Origin: CAYZAW01 sp964476505
GTDB taxonomy: Bacteria; Bacillota; Clostridia; Christensenellales; CAG-138
DNA length: 35,856 nt
Direction of reading: 5' to 3'
NCBI GenBank assembly: GCA_964476505.1
Contig: CAYZAW010000019.1
Coordinates: 1-35,856, forward strand
Positions 24,324 to 32,990 of this stretch are shown here, one piece after another. Each line of letters opens with the position of its first letter. The first letter of the stretch is position 1. The translations under genes were made by a program, and so were the position numbers. The notes below the pieces were generated by a model. It made no database searches. It was not told the origin of the DNA and worked only from the letters and a program-made list of their open reading frames with translations.

Positions 24324-25352
24324 TTGAAAACAAGTGATTTTTATTATGACCTGCCGGAGGAATTGATTGCTCAAACGCCTGCTGCCGTGAGGGATCGATC
24401 TAGGCTGCTCGTGTATAACAGGTCAAATTGCAGCATACAAGACGGCGTTTTTACAGATGTACTGTCTTATTTATCCCCGCAGGACGTACTGGTTCGAAAT
24501 ACCACCCGCGTAATTCCGGCCCGTTTATTTGGCGCAAACGAAGAAACGGGCGGCATGATGGAATTCCTTCTGCTAAAAAGAATAGAGGGGGATACATGGG
24601 AGTGCCTTGTAAAACCCGGAAAACGCGCCAAGGTAGGCAGGGTGTTTACCGTAAACGATGAGCTTCGTGCCAAGGTTGTTGGAGAAGCGGGTGACGGCGG
24701 AAAACTGGTCACGTTTTTATACAACGGTATTTTTGAGGAAGTATTGGATAGAGCAGGGCAAATGCCGCTGCCGCCGTACATTAAAACACGGCTGCCGGAG
24801 GCAGAGCGTGAGCGCTACCAAACGGTGTATTCCAAAGAACGCGGCTCTGCCGCAGCGCCTACCGCCGGGCTGCATTTTACCCCTGAGCTGCTTGCCGCCA
24901 TTCAGGAAAAGGGCGTTGCCATTGCGGACGTACTGCTGCACGTTGGCTTAGGCACGTTCCGCCCCGTATCGGCAGAAAACGTGGAGGAGCACCACATGCA
25001 CGCGGAGTATTATCAGGTTTCCGAGGAAACTGCGAACCTGATCAATCAACGGCGAAAGGACGGAGGGCGCATCGTATGCGTCGGAACGACCTCCTGCCGT
25101 ACGCTGGAAAGCGTTACGGACGATAACGGCGTTGTGCACAGCGGCTCCGGCTGGACAAGCATCTTCATTACCCCGGGATACCGGTTCAAAGCCGTGGATG
25201 CACTTATCACCAATTTCCATCTGCCGGAATCCACGCTGTTGATGCTTATTTCCGCCCTTGCTACCAGAGAAGAGATACTGCGCGTGTATGCGCATGCCGT
25301 ACAGGAGCGGTACCGCTTTTTCTCGTTCGGGGACGCCATGCTGATTTTATAA
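24324..25352 (+). CDS. queA: S-adenosylmethionine:tRNA ribosyltransferase-isomerase QueA
   Basis: A 342-residue enzyme that transfers and rearranges the ribosyl part of SAM onto preQ1 in tRNA, giving epoxyqueuosine. The TTG at 24324 is chosen because GAGG lies 7 bases before it, the product then begins MKTSDFYYDLPEELIAQTP like other QueA proteins, and the upstream ATG (24300) sits about 3 bases from the predicted transcription start. The family motifs RDRSRLLVY, GLHFTPELL, HVGLGTFRPV and TNFHLPESTLLMLISA are present. It starts the tRNA-modification operon and is followed after 10 bases by tgt, its pathway partner. Confidence 0.95.
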   Translation: MKTSDFYYDLPEELIAQTPAAVRDRSRLLVYNRSNCSIQDGVFTDVLSYLSPQDVLVRNTTRVIPARLFGANEETGGMMEFLLLKRIEGDTWECLVKPGKRAKVGRVFTVNDELRAKVVGEAGDGGKLVTFLYNGIFEEVLDRAGQMPLPPYIKTRLPEAERERYQTVYSKERGSAAAPTAGLHFTPELLAAIQEKGVAIADVLLHVGLGTFRPVSAENVEEHHMHAEYYQVSEETANLINQRRKDGGRIVCVGTTSCRTLESVTDDNGVVHSGSGWTSIFITPGYRFKAVDALITNFHLPESTLLMLISALATREEILRVYAHAVQERYRFFSFGDAMLIL

Positions 25353-25362
25353 GGAGCAACGT

Positions 25363-26478
25363 ATGAAGCCTTTTCAATATGAAATGATCAAAACCTGCAA
25401 GCAGTCGGGCGCAAGGCTGGGCGTGCTGCATACGCCGCACGGCGATATCGAAACGCCCTGCTACATGCCCGTTGGCACGCAGGCAACCGTAAAAGCCATG
25501 ACCCCGCGTGATTTAAAGGATGTTGGAGCAAACATCATACTTGCCAACACCTACCATTTATATATGCGCCCCGGACATGAGCTGGTGCGCGAGGCAGGCG
25601 GATTGCACAGCTTTATGCATTGGGACAGGCCCATCTTAACGGACAGCGGCGGCTTTCAGGTATTCAGCTTGGCGGAAATGAACAAAATCCAAGAGGACGG
25701 CGTGGAGTTTCGCTCGCATATCGACGGCAGCCGACACTTTTTCACACCGGAAAAGGCCATGGAGATCGAGCAGGCGTTGGGCGCAGACATTGCCATGTGC
25801 TTTGACGAATGCGCGCCGTATCCCGCAAGCTACGAGTATACGCGAGACGCCATGAACCGCACCCATCGCTGGGCAAAGCGCTGCCAAGCATCGCATACCC
25901 GGCAGGATCAGGCATTGTTTGGAATCGTACAGGGCGGAACCTTTGCGGATCTACGCATCGAAAGCGCAAAAACCCTTTCGGATATGGACTTTATCGGATA
26001 CGGCATTGGCGGCCTTTCCGTTGGCGAGCCGAAGGAAAAGATGTACGAAATGCTGGAAACGCTGATGCCATATATGCCGACGAACAAGCCTCGGTATTTA
26101 ATGGGCGTTGGCAGCCCGGATTGCTTGGTAGAAGGCGTGCTTCGCGGGGTAGATATGTTTGACTGCGTGCTGCAAACGCGCATTGCCAGAAACGGCTTGG
26201 CGTTAACGCACAACGGCAAGCACATGCTCCGCAACAAAACCTATGAGCATGATTTTACGCCCATCGACAGCGAATGCGACTGCTACGCCTGCCAAAACTT
26301 TACGCGGGCGTATGTAAGGCACTTGGTCAAGGCAAAGGAGATACTTGCGGCACAGCTCATCACCATGCACAACCTGCACTTCTCGCTGACCTTGATGGAG
26401 CAGGTAAGGCAGGCGATACGGGAAGACCGGCTGTTGGATTTCTATCACGAATGGAAGGAAAAGGGCGCACTGGATTGA
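25363..26478 (+). CDS. tgt: tRNA-guanine transglycosylase Tgt
   Basis: A 371-residue enzyme that exchanges guanine-34 for preQ1 in tRNAs with GUN anticodons (Asp, Asn, His, Tyr). Motifs are DSGGFQVFSL with the substrate-binding Asp, GIVQGG, GIGGLSVGE, the nucleophile Asp in FDCVLQTRIARNG, and the zinc site CDCYAC with the later Cys and His of HNLHF-type context. The length is standard. AAGGAG precedes the ATG. Its substrate tRNA-His is encoded at the end of this window. The stop overlaps the TTG start of tsaE. Confidence 0.97.
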   Translation: MKPFQYEMIKTCKQSGARLGVLHTPHGDIETPCYMPVGTQATVKAMTPRDLKDVGANIILANTYHLYMRPGHELVREAGGLHSFMHWDRPILTDSGGFQVFSLAEMNKIQEDGVEFRSHIDGSRHFFTPEKAMEIEQALGADIAMCFDECAPYPASYEYTRDAMNRTHRWAKRCQASHTRQDQALFGIVQGGTFADLRIESAKTLSDMDFIGYGIGGLSVGEPKEKMYEMLETLMPYMPTNKPRYLMGVGSPDCLVEGVLRGVDMFDCVLQTRIARNGLALTHNGKHMLRNKTYEHDFTPIDSECDCYACQNFTRAYVRHLVKAKEILAAQLITMHNLHFSLTLMEQVRQAIREDRLLDFYHEWKEKGALD

Positions 26479-26933
26479 ACGGTAAGTGGAGTATCACGGC
26501 GAATACGGAGCAGGAAACCGAAGCCGCGGGCATGCTTTTAGGAAAGCAGCTGGCGGCGGGTATGTTTGTTTCGCTGATAGGAGATCTGGGTGCCGGCAAA
26601 ACAGCATTTTGCCGCGGTATTGGCGCGGCGCTTGGCATAACGGGCATTGCAAGCCCAACCTTTACCATCGTGCAGGAGCATCAGGGCAGCCTCAAGCTGT
26701 ATCATTTTGACGTTTACCGTTTGTCCGGTTCGGATGAGCTGTTTGACATCGGCTTTCAGGAGTATTTGGAGGACAGCGCCGTAACCGTGATGGAGTGGCC
26801 GGAAAACGTGCCTGAAGCACTCCCAAGAGAACGGCTGGAGGTCACGATCGTTGGCAGCGGGGAAGCGCCTCGCACCATCACGGTACAAGCAGTCGGTCAA
26901 TCGTACGAGAACGTTATTGCAAAGCTTACTTAA
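26475..26933 (+). CDS. tsaE: tRNA threonylcarbamoyladenosine biosynthesis ATPase TsaE
   Basis: A 152-residue P-loop protein that works with TsaB and TsaD in adding t6A to position 37 of ANN-decoding tRNAs. Walker A GDLGAGKT is at 37-43, followed by the SPTFTIVQEH and LYHFDVYRL motifs of the family. I place the start at TTG 26475, overlapping the tgt stop as TTGA. This gives the normal family length, and the longer upstream frame would run through tgt. tsaB follows 15 bases later. tsaD is not in the window. Confidence 0.93.
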   Translation: MNGKWSITANTEQETEAAGMLLGKQLAAGMFVSLIGDLGAGKTAFCRGIGAALGITGIASPTFTIVQEHQGSLKLYHFDVYRLSGSDELFDIGFQEYLEDSAVTVMEWPENVPEALPRERLEVTIVGSGEAPRTITVQAVGQSYENVIAKLT

Positions 26934-26948
26934 GGAGGCGGAACGCGT

Positions 26949-27635
26949 ATGCTGATACTGGGTTTGGAAACCTCCGGGAAAACAGCGTCGGTTGCGGTAT
27001 CCCGGGACGGTGCGTTGATCGCGGAATATGCGCTGTGCAACACCAAGACCCATTCGGAAACGGTGATGCCCATAGCAGAACGCCTACTAAACGATTTACA
27101 CATAACGGTTGGGCAGCTGGATGCTATTGCCGTGGATATCGGCCCCGGCTCCTTTACGGGCGTACGCATTGGCGTTTGTGCGGCAAACGCCATGGCTGCT
27201 GCGCTGCATATCCCCGTAGTAGGCGTGGACGTGATGCATGCGCTGTATGAACCCATGAACGGCCTGCTTGACGTTCCCGTTTGCGTACTGCTGGACGCCA
27301 GAAACGGAAACGGCTACGGCGGTCTGTTTCAAGCAGGAAGCTGCTTACGGGAAGCCGAGGCAGTGGTGTTGGAGGAATACATTAAGGAAATGCCGGAAAA
27401 CACCTGCTTTATTGGCGACGGCGCACAATTATTAGAGGCTTACATCAAAAGCAACGTAAAGGGAGCAAGGCTTGCGCCCGCGCGGTATGCATGCCCGTCA
27501 GCCTCCAGTGTGTGCGCCTGCGCATGGCGCATGCAATCACTCAATATAATAGAAGCGTCAGAGGAAACCGCGCCGCTGTATCTGCGTCCGTCACAGGCGG
27601 AGCGTATGTGGGAAGTAACGCATCATGGAGAATAA
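26949..27635 (+). CDS. tsaB: t6A biosynthesis protein TsaB
   Basis: A 228-residue ASKHA-fold protein, the inactive partner that scaffolds TsaD and TsaE. It has the N-terminal LGLETSGKTASVAV phosphate-loop remnant, KTHSETVMPI, the family signature DIGPGSFTGVRIG and a degenerate C-terminal half. An excellent AAGGAGGCGG site precedes the ATG. The end overlaps rimI by 11 bases. Confidence 0.95.
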   Translation: MLILGLETSGKTASVAVSRDGALIAEYALCNTKTHSETVMPIAERLLNDLHITVGQLDAIAVDIGPGSFTGVRIGVCAANAMAAALHIPVVGVDVMHALYEPMNGLLDVPVCVLLDARNGNGYGGLFQAGSCLREAEAVVLEEYIKEMPENTCFIGDGAQLLEAYIKSNVKGARLAPARYACPSASSVCACAWRMQSLNIIEASEETAPLYLRPSQAERMWEVTHHGE

Positions 27636-28122
27636 CAAACCCATTCCGGAATTCCGCCCCATGACCCGGGCGGACGTACCTGCCATTGCGGAGCTGGAAA
27701 AGCTGTGCTTTCGTTCCCCGTGGTCAAAAAACGCCATACTGAGCGAACTGGACAATCATTTGGCGCATTACCATGTGTTGGATTTAAACGGCGAAATCAT
27801 TGGGTACGCCGGTATGTGGGTGCTGTTTGGAGAATCGCACATTACCAATGTAGCCATCAAGGCGGAGTACCGCAAAAACGGCTACGGCGAAATGCTGATG
27901 TTAAAATCCATGCAAGCCGCAAGTAAGTATAAGGCGGTTAGCATGACATTGGAGGTACGGGAGCATAACGAGCCAGCAAAAGCGTTATATTATAAGCTGG
28001 GCTTTGAGCAAGCAGGCAGGCGCAAACGGTATTATCGGGATACCGGAGAGGATGCGCTGATACTATGGAATATGAATATAGAAAAAACGCTGCAAGAAAA
28101 CTCGGAAAAAATTAGGCAGTAA
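27625..28122 (+). CDS. rimI: Ribosomal-protein-alanine N-acetyltransferase RimI
   Basis: A 165-residue GNAT enzyme that acetylates the N-terminal alanine of ribosomal protein S18 or related substrates. It shows the N-terminal MTRADVPAIAELEKLCF, the acetyl-CoA loop in VAIKAEYRKNGYGEML, LEVREHN and ALYYKLGFEQAGRRKRYY of RimI. The tsaE-tsaB-rimI order is conserved in Firmicutes. It is the last gene before a strong terminator. Confidence 0.92.
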   Translation: MENNKPIPEFRPMTRADVPAIAELEKLCFRSPWSKNAILSELDNHLAHYHVLDLNGEIIGYAGMWVLFGESHITNVAIKAEYRKNGYGEMLMLKSMQAASKYKAVSMTLEVREHNEPAKALYYKLGFEQAGRRKRYYRDTGEDALILWNMNIEKTLQENSEKIRQ

Positions 28123-28146
28123 AATCCCATATATTGTAATACTTTC

Positions 28147-28200
28147 AAAAAAGCAAGTGAGAAATGATTGAAAATAAACAATTTCTAAACTTGCTTTTTT
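28147..28200 (+). terminator. Rho-independent terminator after rimI
   Basis: A 12-bp stem, AAAAAAGCAAGT with ACTTGCTTTTTT, encloses a further GAGAAAT/ATTTCT pairing and ends in a T run. Its A-tract/T-tract symmetry lets it work from both strands. Confidence 0.88.
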
Positions 28201-28218
28201 ATTTATAAAGCTTATAAT
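28191..28218 (+). promoter_or_regulatory. Candidate promoter of the ATP synthase operon
   Basis: TTGCTT (28191-28196), a 16-base spacer and TATAAT (28213-28218). The -35 lies inside the 3' arm of the preceding terminator. The leader to the first gene is about 70 bases. Confidence 0.45.
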
Positions 28219-28290
28219 TCGGAGTTGAAGCGTTTTTTGGGTTAACTGCTTGTAAACGGTGTAAATAATAGAGTAAAGGCAAGTGATAGA

Positions 28291-28578
28291 ATGATCGGCA
28301 TCGGATTGGGGCTGCTGTTTGGCGCTTTAGCGCTGTATCTTTTGATACGGTTTGTTCGCTCCATCACAGGCGAAGGAAACATCGCTGTGTGGATGCTGAT
28401 CGTGCAACCCTTATGCCTGCTGGCAGGACTTGGGCTTACGGCGCTACTTGCGCCAAACAGCTTGGCAGGTTGCGGAATCACCATGGCGGCGGTGCTGATT
28501 GCTGGGTCGGTTACATTCGTACTGATAAAGCGAAGGCAGCCGCAGCCAAAGCAAAACGATTCTTCCGAACCAAAATAG
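28291..28578 (+). CDS. Small three-helix membrane protein in the AtpI position
   Basis: A 95-residue protein with three hydrophobic helices (about 2-21, 32-54, 61-79) and a basic, polar C-terminal tail. It precedes atpB by 15 bases, the place where atpI, which aids c-ring assembly, usually lies. AtpI is usually longer with four helices, and sequence similarity to it is not evident to me. A role in ATP synthase assembly is therefore inferred from position alone. The ribosome site (AAAGG) is 11 bases away, which is weak. Confidence 0.65.
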   Translation: MIGIGLGLLFGALALYLLIRFVRSITGEGNIAVWMLIVQPLCLLAGLGLTALLAPNSLAGCGITMAAVLIAGSVTFVLIKRRQPQPKQNDSSEPK

Positions 28579-28593
28579 AGGTGAAGTAACGGC

Positions 28594-29502
28594 ATGATAC
28601 ATTGGATCGGGTTGGGAGCAGGCGTACTGGCAGCCGTATCCGCGTTCTTTTGGAGGCGGGCTGAGAGCAAACGGCTGTTAAACATAGAAGCTCCAACAAA
28701 AAAGCAAAAACGGCCTAAGAAGCTTGCAACGATATTAATGGTTGCGGGCATTTGGTTGTTCCTTGCTGAGGGGGTTACACTGCTGTTTGGCACGCCTGAC
28801 AGGGGCAAGTTCACGGTAGAGATCTTTGCGCCCCGGGTCACGGTGCTTGGGTATACCATCAGTAGTACAGTGCTGATCACTTGGGCTGCCATGCTGTTTC
28901 TCATCATTCTTGCGCTGATACTCCGCTTTACCGTGCTTCGCAGGCTAAAGGACGTACCAACGGGCGCACAAAACGTGCTGGAGATCATGGTGGACGGCAT
29001 ATCCTCTTATACCGAAAGCACCTCCGGCGGCGGCTTGGGCGATAACCTGTGCGCTTATTTCTTTACGGTGGCGGCGCTGATGGTCGCTTCCGCCATGATT
29101 GAGCTGTTCGGCCTTCGCGCTCCCACGGCGGATATCACCATGACGTTTTCGCTGGCGCTGATCACGTTTATTTTGATCAACTACTACGGCATCCGGCAAA
29201 AGGGCGTAAAGGGCAGAATCAAAAGCCTTGCGGAGCCAACGCCCGTTGTATTCCCGATGCGGGTGGTCAGCGATTTTGCCGTTCCTGTGTCGCTAGCCTG
29301 CCGCCTGTTCGGCAATATGCTTGGCGGCATGATCGTTATGGAGCTGCTGTATTCCTCTCTGGGGAACTTCGGCATTGCAATTCCCAGCGTGGTAGGACTG
29401 TATTTCAACGTGTTCCACCCGCTGATACAGGTGTTCATATTTGTAACGCTGTCGCTCACGTTTATTCGTGAGGCGGCTGAACTCACAGAAAACGAAGCTT
29501 AA
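28594..29502 (+). CDS. atpB: ATP synthase subunit a
   Basis: A 302-residue membrane subunit that carries the ion half-channels of FO. The essential Arg is R237 in SLACRLFGNM. The PTADITMT motif is at 177-184 and the late Gln is Q279 in HPLIQVF. Five to six hydrophobic helices are visible. The N terminus has an extra membrane span and a charged loop (1-45) before the usual core, which makes it longer than the common 220-270 residues. GAGGTGA precedes the ATG. Confidence 0.95.
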   Translation: MIHWIGLGAGVLAAVSAFFWRRAESKRLLNIEAPTKKQKRPKKLATILMVAGIWLFLAEGVTLLFGTPDRGKFTVEIFAPRVTVLGYTISSTVLITWAAMLFLIILALILRFTVLRRLKDVPTGAQNVLEIMVDGISSYTESTSGGGLGDNLCAYFFTVAALMVASAMIELFGLRAPTADITMTFSLALITFILINYYGIRQKGVKGRIKSLAEPTPVVFPMRVVSDFAVPVSLACRLFGNMLGGMIVMELLYSSLGNFGIAIPSVVGLYFNVFHPLIQVFIFVTLSLTFIREAAELTENEA

Positions 29503-29532
29503 CTTTACTATCATATTTAGGAGGATCAAAAA

Positions 29533-29760
29533 ATGGAACTGGGATATGTGGCAATCGGCGCGGCATGCTGCCTGCTTTCCTGCGTAGTGTCCGGCTTAGC
29601 GATGGGCTTAGCAACCGGTAAGGCGGTGGACGCGGTAGCGCGTCAGCCGGAGGCTTCCGGTAAAATCACCTCGATTTTGCTGCTTGGCCTTGCATTAACG
29701 GAATCAACCGCTATCTACGGCTTTGTAAGCGCACTCATCATGATGTTCACCCTTGCCTGA
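29533..29760 (+). CDS. atpE: ATP synthase subunit c
   Basis: A 75-residue hairpin subunit that forms the rotor ring. Helix 1 is at 3-29, the polar loop carries ARQPE (36-40), and helix 2 is at 47-73 with the ion-binding carboxylate Glu57. Around it are Ser58, Thr59 and Tyr62, the pattern of sodium-binding c subunits (as in Ilyobacter tartaricus). The position of the sodium-ligand Gln in helix 1 is Met24 and that of Val63 is Leu55. The coupling ion cannot be settled from sequence. A TAGGAGG site precedes the ATG. Confidence 0.95.
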   Translation: MELGYVAIGAACCLLSCVVSGLAMGLATGKAVDAVARQPEASGKITSILLLGLALTESTAIYGFVSALIMMFTLA

Positions 29761-29814
29761 TCCGATATGCTTAGGTGATCGTAACACAACATTGGAAGGG
29801 AAGGTGAACCATCC

Positions 29815-30294
29815 GTGGAACTGTATCCCGTGGATATATTGATCCATTGCATCAATATCGTTGTGCTGTACATACTGCTGCGGCTGATCTTATTCAAACC
29901 GCTTCGGAAGTTCATGCAGGAGCGAAGCCGCCGTGTGGAGGATCAGCAGCGTATTGCCGCGGAAAACGTGACAAAAAGCGAGCAGGATCGCAACACATAC
30001 GAAGAAAAACTGCGGCATGCCGAAGAAGAAGCGCTGGAAATCAAGAAAAATGGCGAACAACAGGCAATGGAATCAGCAGACGCTATTCTTTCTGCCGCGA
30101 AACGCGATGCCGCCCAGTTGATCAGCGACGCACGCATCAAGGCGGAGGAAAACAGCCGGCAGGCGGAGGCGGAGCTGCAGGATAGATTGCTGGATGCCGC
30201 TGTGGATATAGCCGGGCGTATATTGAAGCGCGAAGTGAAGGCAGAGGATAATAAAGCCGTGGTGGAGGCGTTTTTGAGCAAGGAGGAGGCGTAG
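29815..30294 (+). CDS. atpF: ATP synthase subunit b
   Basis: A 159-residue stator subunit with one N-terminal membrane helix (about 8-29) and a long charged coiled coil (40-140, rich in Glu, Ala, Lys). The GTG start at 29815 follows AAGGTGA. The length is normal for AtpF. The gene ends one base before atpH. The coiled coil pairs as a dimer and binds the delta C-terminal domain, which is the only part of delta left here. Confidence 0.93.
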   Translation: MELYPVDILIHCINIVVLYILLRLILFKPLRKFMQERSRRVEDQQRIAAENVTKSEQDRNTYEEKLRHAEEEALEIKKNGEQQAMESADAILSAAKRDAAQLISDARIKAEENSRQAEAELQDRLLDAAVDIAGRILKREVKAEDNKAVVEAFLSKEEA

Positions 30295-30295
30295 T

Positions 30296-30541
30296 ATGCG
30301 TAACGTGTTGATTCGTACCGCGCAGCCCTTTGAGCAGGAAACGGTCACCGCCATCAAGGAACGCTTTCAGGAGATCGCGCATGAGCCGCTTCGCTGCCGG
30401 GTAGAGCTGGACCCGGACTTGATCGGCGGCTTTGTTGCGTTCGTTGGCGGCACTGTGTACGACTTTAGCTTTAAGACCCAGCTGGACGCTTTAAAAAGCG
30501 AACGCGGAAAGGGCGGAAATGGCAGACTGCATCGTATTTGA
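30296..30541 (+). CDS. atpH: ATP synthase subunit delta, C-terminal domain only
   Basis: An 81-residue product, against about 180 in ordinary delta subunits. Its beginning (VLIRTAQPFEQETVTAIKE) and the motif LDPDLIGGFVAFVGG (38-52) with VYDFSFKTQLDAL match the second half of AtpH. The N-terminal six-helix domain, which grips the alpha subunits on top of F1, is missing. The upstream bases are all used by atpF, so no hidden N-terminal exon remains. The 3' end overlaps atpA by 23 bases, and the last 14 residues are unlike delta. This is either a true reduced delta or the result of a deletion. Confidence 0.8.
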   Translation: MRNVLIRTAQPFEQETVTAIKERFQEIAHEPLRCRVELDPDLIGGFVAFVGGTVYDFSFKTQLDALKSERGKGGNGRLHRI

Positions 30542-32078
30542 CAAAAGCGGTATCGGGCCGTTTTTAAAGGAACGCATTGCCCAATACGCCTTTGAGCCAA
30601 AGATATTTGAATATGGCCTTGTAAAAAGCTGTGCAGACGGCATCGTGCAGATCGCCGGGCTTCCCCATACCAGATACGGCGAGATATTGGAGTTTGAGCA
30701 CGATGTGTACGGGCTGGCGCTGGATCTTCGGCAGGATGGCGTTGGCGCGGTGCTATTGTCTGACTCTGCAAGCTTATGCGCGGGCTCCATCGTGCGGAGA
30801 ACCGGGCATGTGGCGGACATCGGCGTTGGCGAGGAGTTGTTAGGCCGTGTAGTAGACCCGATAGGCAGGCCTCTTGACGGAAAGCCGCTGATCGTGAATA
30901 AGTATAGGCAGGCGGAATGCGCCGCGCCCGGCATCATGGATCGTGCGCCGGTGGATACCCCTCTTGCTACCGGTATTTTGACCATAGACAGCATGATTCC
31001 CATCGGACGCGGGCAGCGCGAATTGATCATTGGCGACCGGCAAACGGGAAAAACATCCATTGCGCTTTCCGCCATGCTCAACCAAACGGGCAAAAACGTG
31101 CCCTGCGTGTATTGCGCCATAGGCCAAAAGGCTTCCACCATCGCCCAGCTTGTTGGGATGCTGGAGGAATCCGGCGCCATGGAGCATAGCGTTGTGGTAG
31201 CCTCCACCGCCAGTGACGAGCCTGCCATGCAGTACCTTGCGCCCTATGCGGCTTGCGCCATTGCAGAGGAATTTATGTATGCGGGTATGGACGCGCTGGT
31301 GGTGTATGACGATTTAAGCAAGCATGCCGTGGCGTACAGAGCCATGTCTTTGCTGTTGCGGCGGCCTTCGGGGCGCGAGGCGTATCCAGGAGACGTGTTT
31401 TATCTGCACAGCCGCTTATTGGAGCGCGCGGCAAAGCTGTCTCCCGAGAAAGGCGGCGGTTCTTTAACAGCGCTGCCTATTGTGGAAACCATGGCAAACG
31501 ATATTTCCGCCTATATCCCAACGAACGTGATCTCTATTACCGACGGGCAGATCTATCTGGAAAGCGAGCTGTTCCATTCCGGCGTGCGTCCGGCGGTAAA
31601 CGTGGGGCTTTCCGTATCCCGTGTTGGCAGGGCAGCACAGCTGGACGCTATGAAAAAGGTGTCCGGTAGCATGCGCTTAGAGGTTGCGCAGTACCGCGAA
31701 ATGGCGGTGTTTGCGCAGTTCGGTTCCGACGTGGATGCAAGCACACAGGCGCTTTTGGCTAAGGGCGAACGGCTGGTTGAACTAACAAAGCAGCCGGTGC
31801 AGGAACTGCTGTCCTTAGCGGAGCAGGTAGCGCTGTTGTTGGCGTTTTCCAACGGACTGTTTTTGGAGATACCCACAAAAGAGGTGCAAAGCCGCAAGCT
31901 GGCGCTTTTGACCTATATGCGAAAATACTGCCGCAGAACGCTGGCGCAGGTAAACCGTTCCGGTAAGCTGACAAATGAAAACCGTACGGATATGCTAAAT
32001 GTGATGGAGAATTTTAAAAAGTCCGAAAGCGTACGGCCTGCTACAGCGGCGGATACCTCAGAGAAAGAGGACGCATGA
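30519..32078 (+). CDS. atpA: ATP synthase subunit alpha
   Basis: A 519-residue F1 subunit, the non-catalytic partner of beta. Walker A GDRQTGKT is at 172-179, Walker B-like ALVVYDDLSKHAVAYR near 265-280, and the Arg finger in GLSVSRVG near 370. The N-terminal delta-binding segment is present and helical (GPFLKERIAQY), though its first ten residues are unusual. The C-terminal tail is Ser/Glu/Ala-rich. GGAAAGGGCGG precedes the ATG, which lies within the end of atpH. atpG begins 1 base after its stop. Confidence 0.96.
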   Translation: MADCIVFDKSGIGPFLKERIAQYAFEPKIFEYGLVKSCADGIVQIAGLPHTRYGEILEFEHDVYGLALDLRQDGVGAVLLSDSASLCAGSIVRRTGHVADIGVGEELLGRVVDPIGRPLDGKPLIVNKYRQAECAAPGIMDRAPVDTPLATGILTIDSMIPIGRGQRELIIGDRQTGKTSIALSAMLNQTGKNVPCVYCAIGQKASTIAQLVGMLEESGAMEHSVVVASTASDEPAMQYLAPYAACAIAEEFMYAGMDALVVYDDLSKHAVAYRAMSLLLRRPSGREAYPGDVFYLHSRLLERAAKLSPEKGGGSLTALPIVETMANDISAYIPTNVISITDGQIYLESELFHSGVRPAVNVGLSVSRVGRAAQLDAMKKVSGSMRLEVAQYREMAVFAQFGSDVDASTQALLAKGERLVELTKQPVQELLSLAEQVALLLAFSNGLFLEIPTKEVQSRKLALLTYMRKYCRRTLAQVNRSGKLTNENRTDMLNVMENFKKSESVRPATAADTSEKEDA

Positions 32079-32079
32079 T

Positions 32080-32949
32080 ATGCAAAACACCAATGAGATC
32101 AGAGAGCATATCAGCGCCATAGAGGAAACCCGCAAGATCACCAACGCCATGCAGCTGGTATCAACAGCGCGGCTGAAACGGGTGATGGATCACATCGATT
32201 ACAACCACCGCTATTTTCAGCGTATCGTGGCAACCATGCGGGATATTCTGGCCTCCCCGGAGGAAGTAAGCCATCCGTACCTTGTAAAGCGGGGCAGCAA
32301 ACGCCAAACCTTTATTGTGATCGCCGCAGACAAGGGGCTTTGCGGCAGCTACAATACAGGCGTTCTAGAGCTTGCCTATGACCGAATCGTACGGGCGGGG
32401 GAGGGCACCTGCGTGATTGCTGTTGGCATCGTTGCGCAGGAATATCTGCGCACTCACGGCATTGAGCCGGATATCGAAATTATGGGCATGGCGCAGGACC
32501 CGTCTTTGCATAACGCAAGGGCACTCGCCTACGACCTGTTTCGCCTGTATGACGATGCTATGACGGACGAGGTGTTCGTGCTTTATACCTCCTTTTACGG
32601 AGAAACAAAAAATAAAGCCATTATGCGGCGCTTGCTGCCGGTGATGGAAAGCGATTATGATATGCCGGAGGCGACCATACACGCGGAGGACATTCGTTAC
32701 GAGCCCTCCGCACAGGATCTGTTTACGCATTTGGTGCCCCAGTATGTGATCGCGGTGCTGTTTGGCGCATTGGTGCAGGCGTATGCAAGCGAGCAGCTTT
32801 CCCGCATGATCGCCATGCAAAACGCTACGCAAAGCGCGGACGAAATGCTGCAAAAGCTGCATCTAACGTACAATTTAGCACGGCAAACGGCCATCACACA
32901 GGAAATCGCGGAAATATCCGGCGCGGCGGAAGCCCTGCGGGAGGGCTAA
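32080..32949 (+). CDS. atpG: ATP synthase subunit gamma
   Basis: A 289-residue central-stalk subunit. The N-terminal helix begins NEIREHISAIEETRKITNAMQLV, the gamma signature, and the C-terminal helix ends in LTYNLARQTAITQEIAEISGAAEAL. Both pair in a coiled coil inside the alpha/beta ring. The central ADKGLCGSYN motif is present. The length is standard. Confidence 0.96.
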   Translation: MQNTNEIREHISAIEETRKITNAMQLVSTARLKRVMDHIDYNHRYFQRIVATMRDILASPEEVSHPYLVKRGSKRQTFIVIAADKGLCGSYNTGVLELAYDRIVRAGEGTCVIAVGIVAQEYLRTHGIEPDIEIMGMAQDPSLHNARALAYDLFRLYDDAMTDEVFVLYTSFYGETKNKAIMRRLLPVMESDYDMPEATIHAEDIRYEPSAQDLFTHLVPQYVIAVLFGALVQAYASEQLSRMIAMQNATQSADEMLQKLHLTYNLARQTAITQEIAEISGAAEALREG

Positions 32950-32990
32950 TTAAAAAATGATAACAAGCTCCCAGTTTCGGAGGTAGCAAT

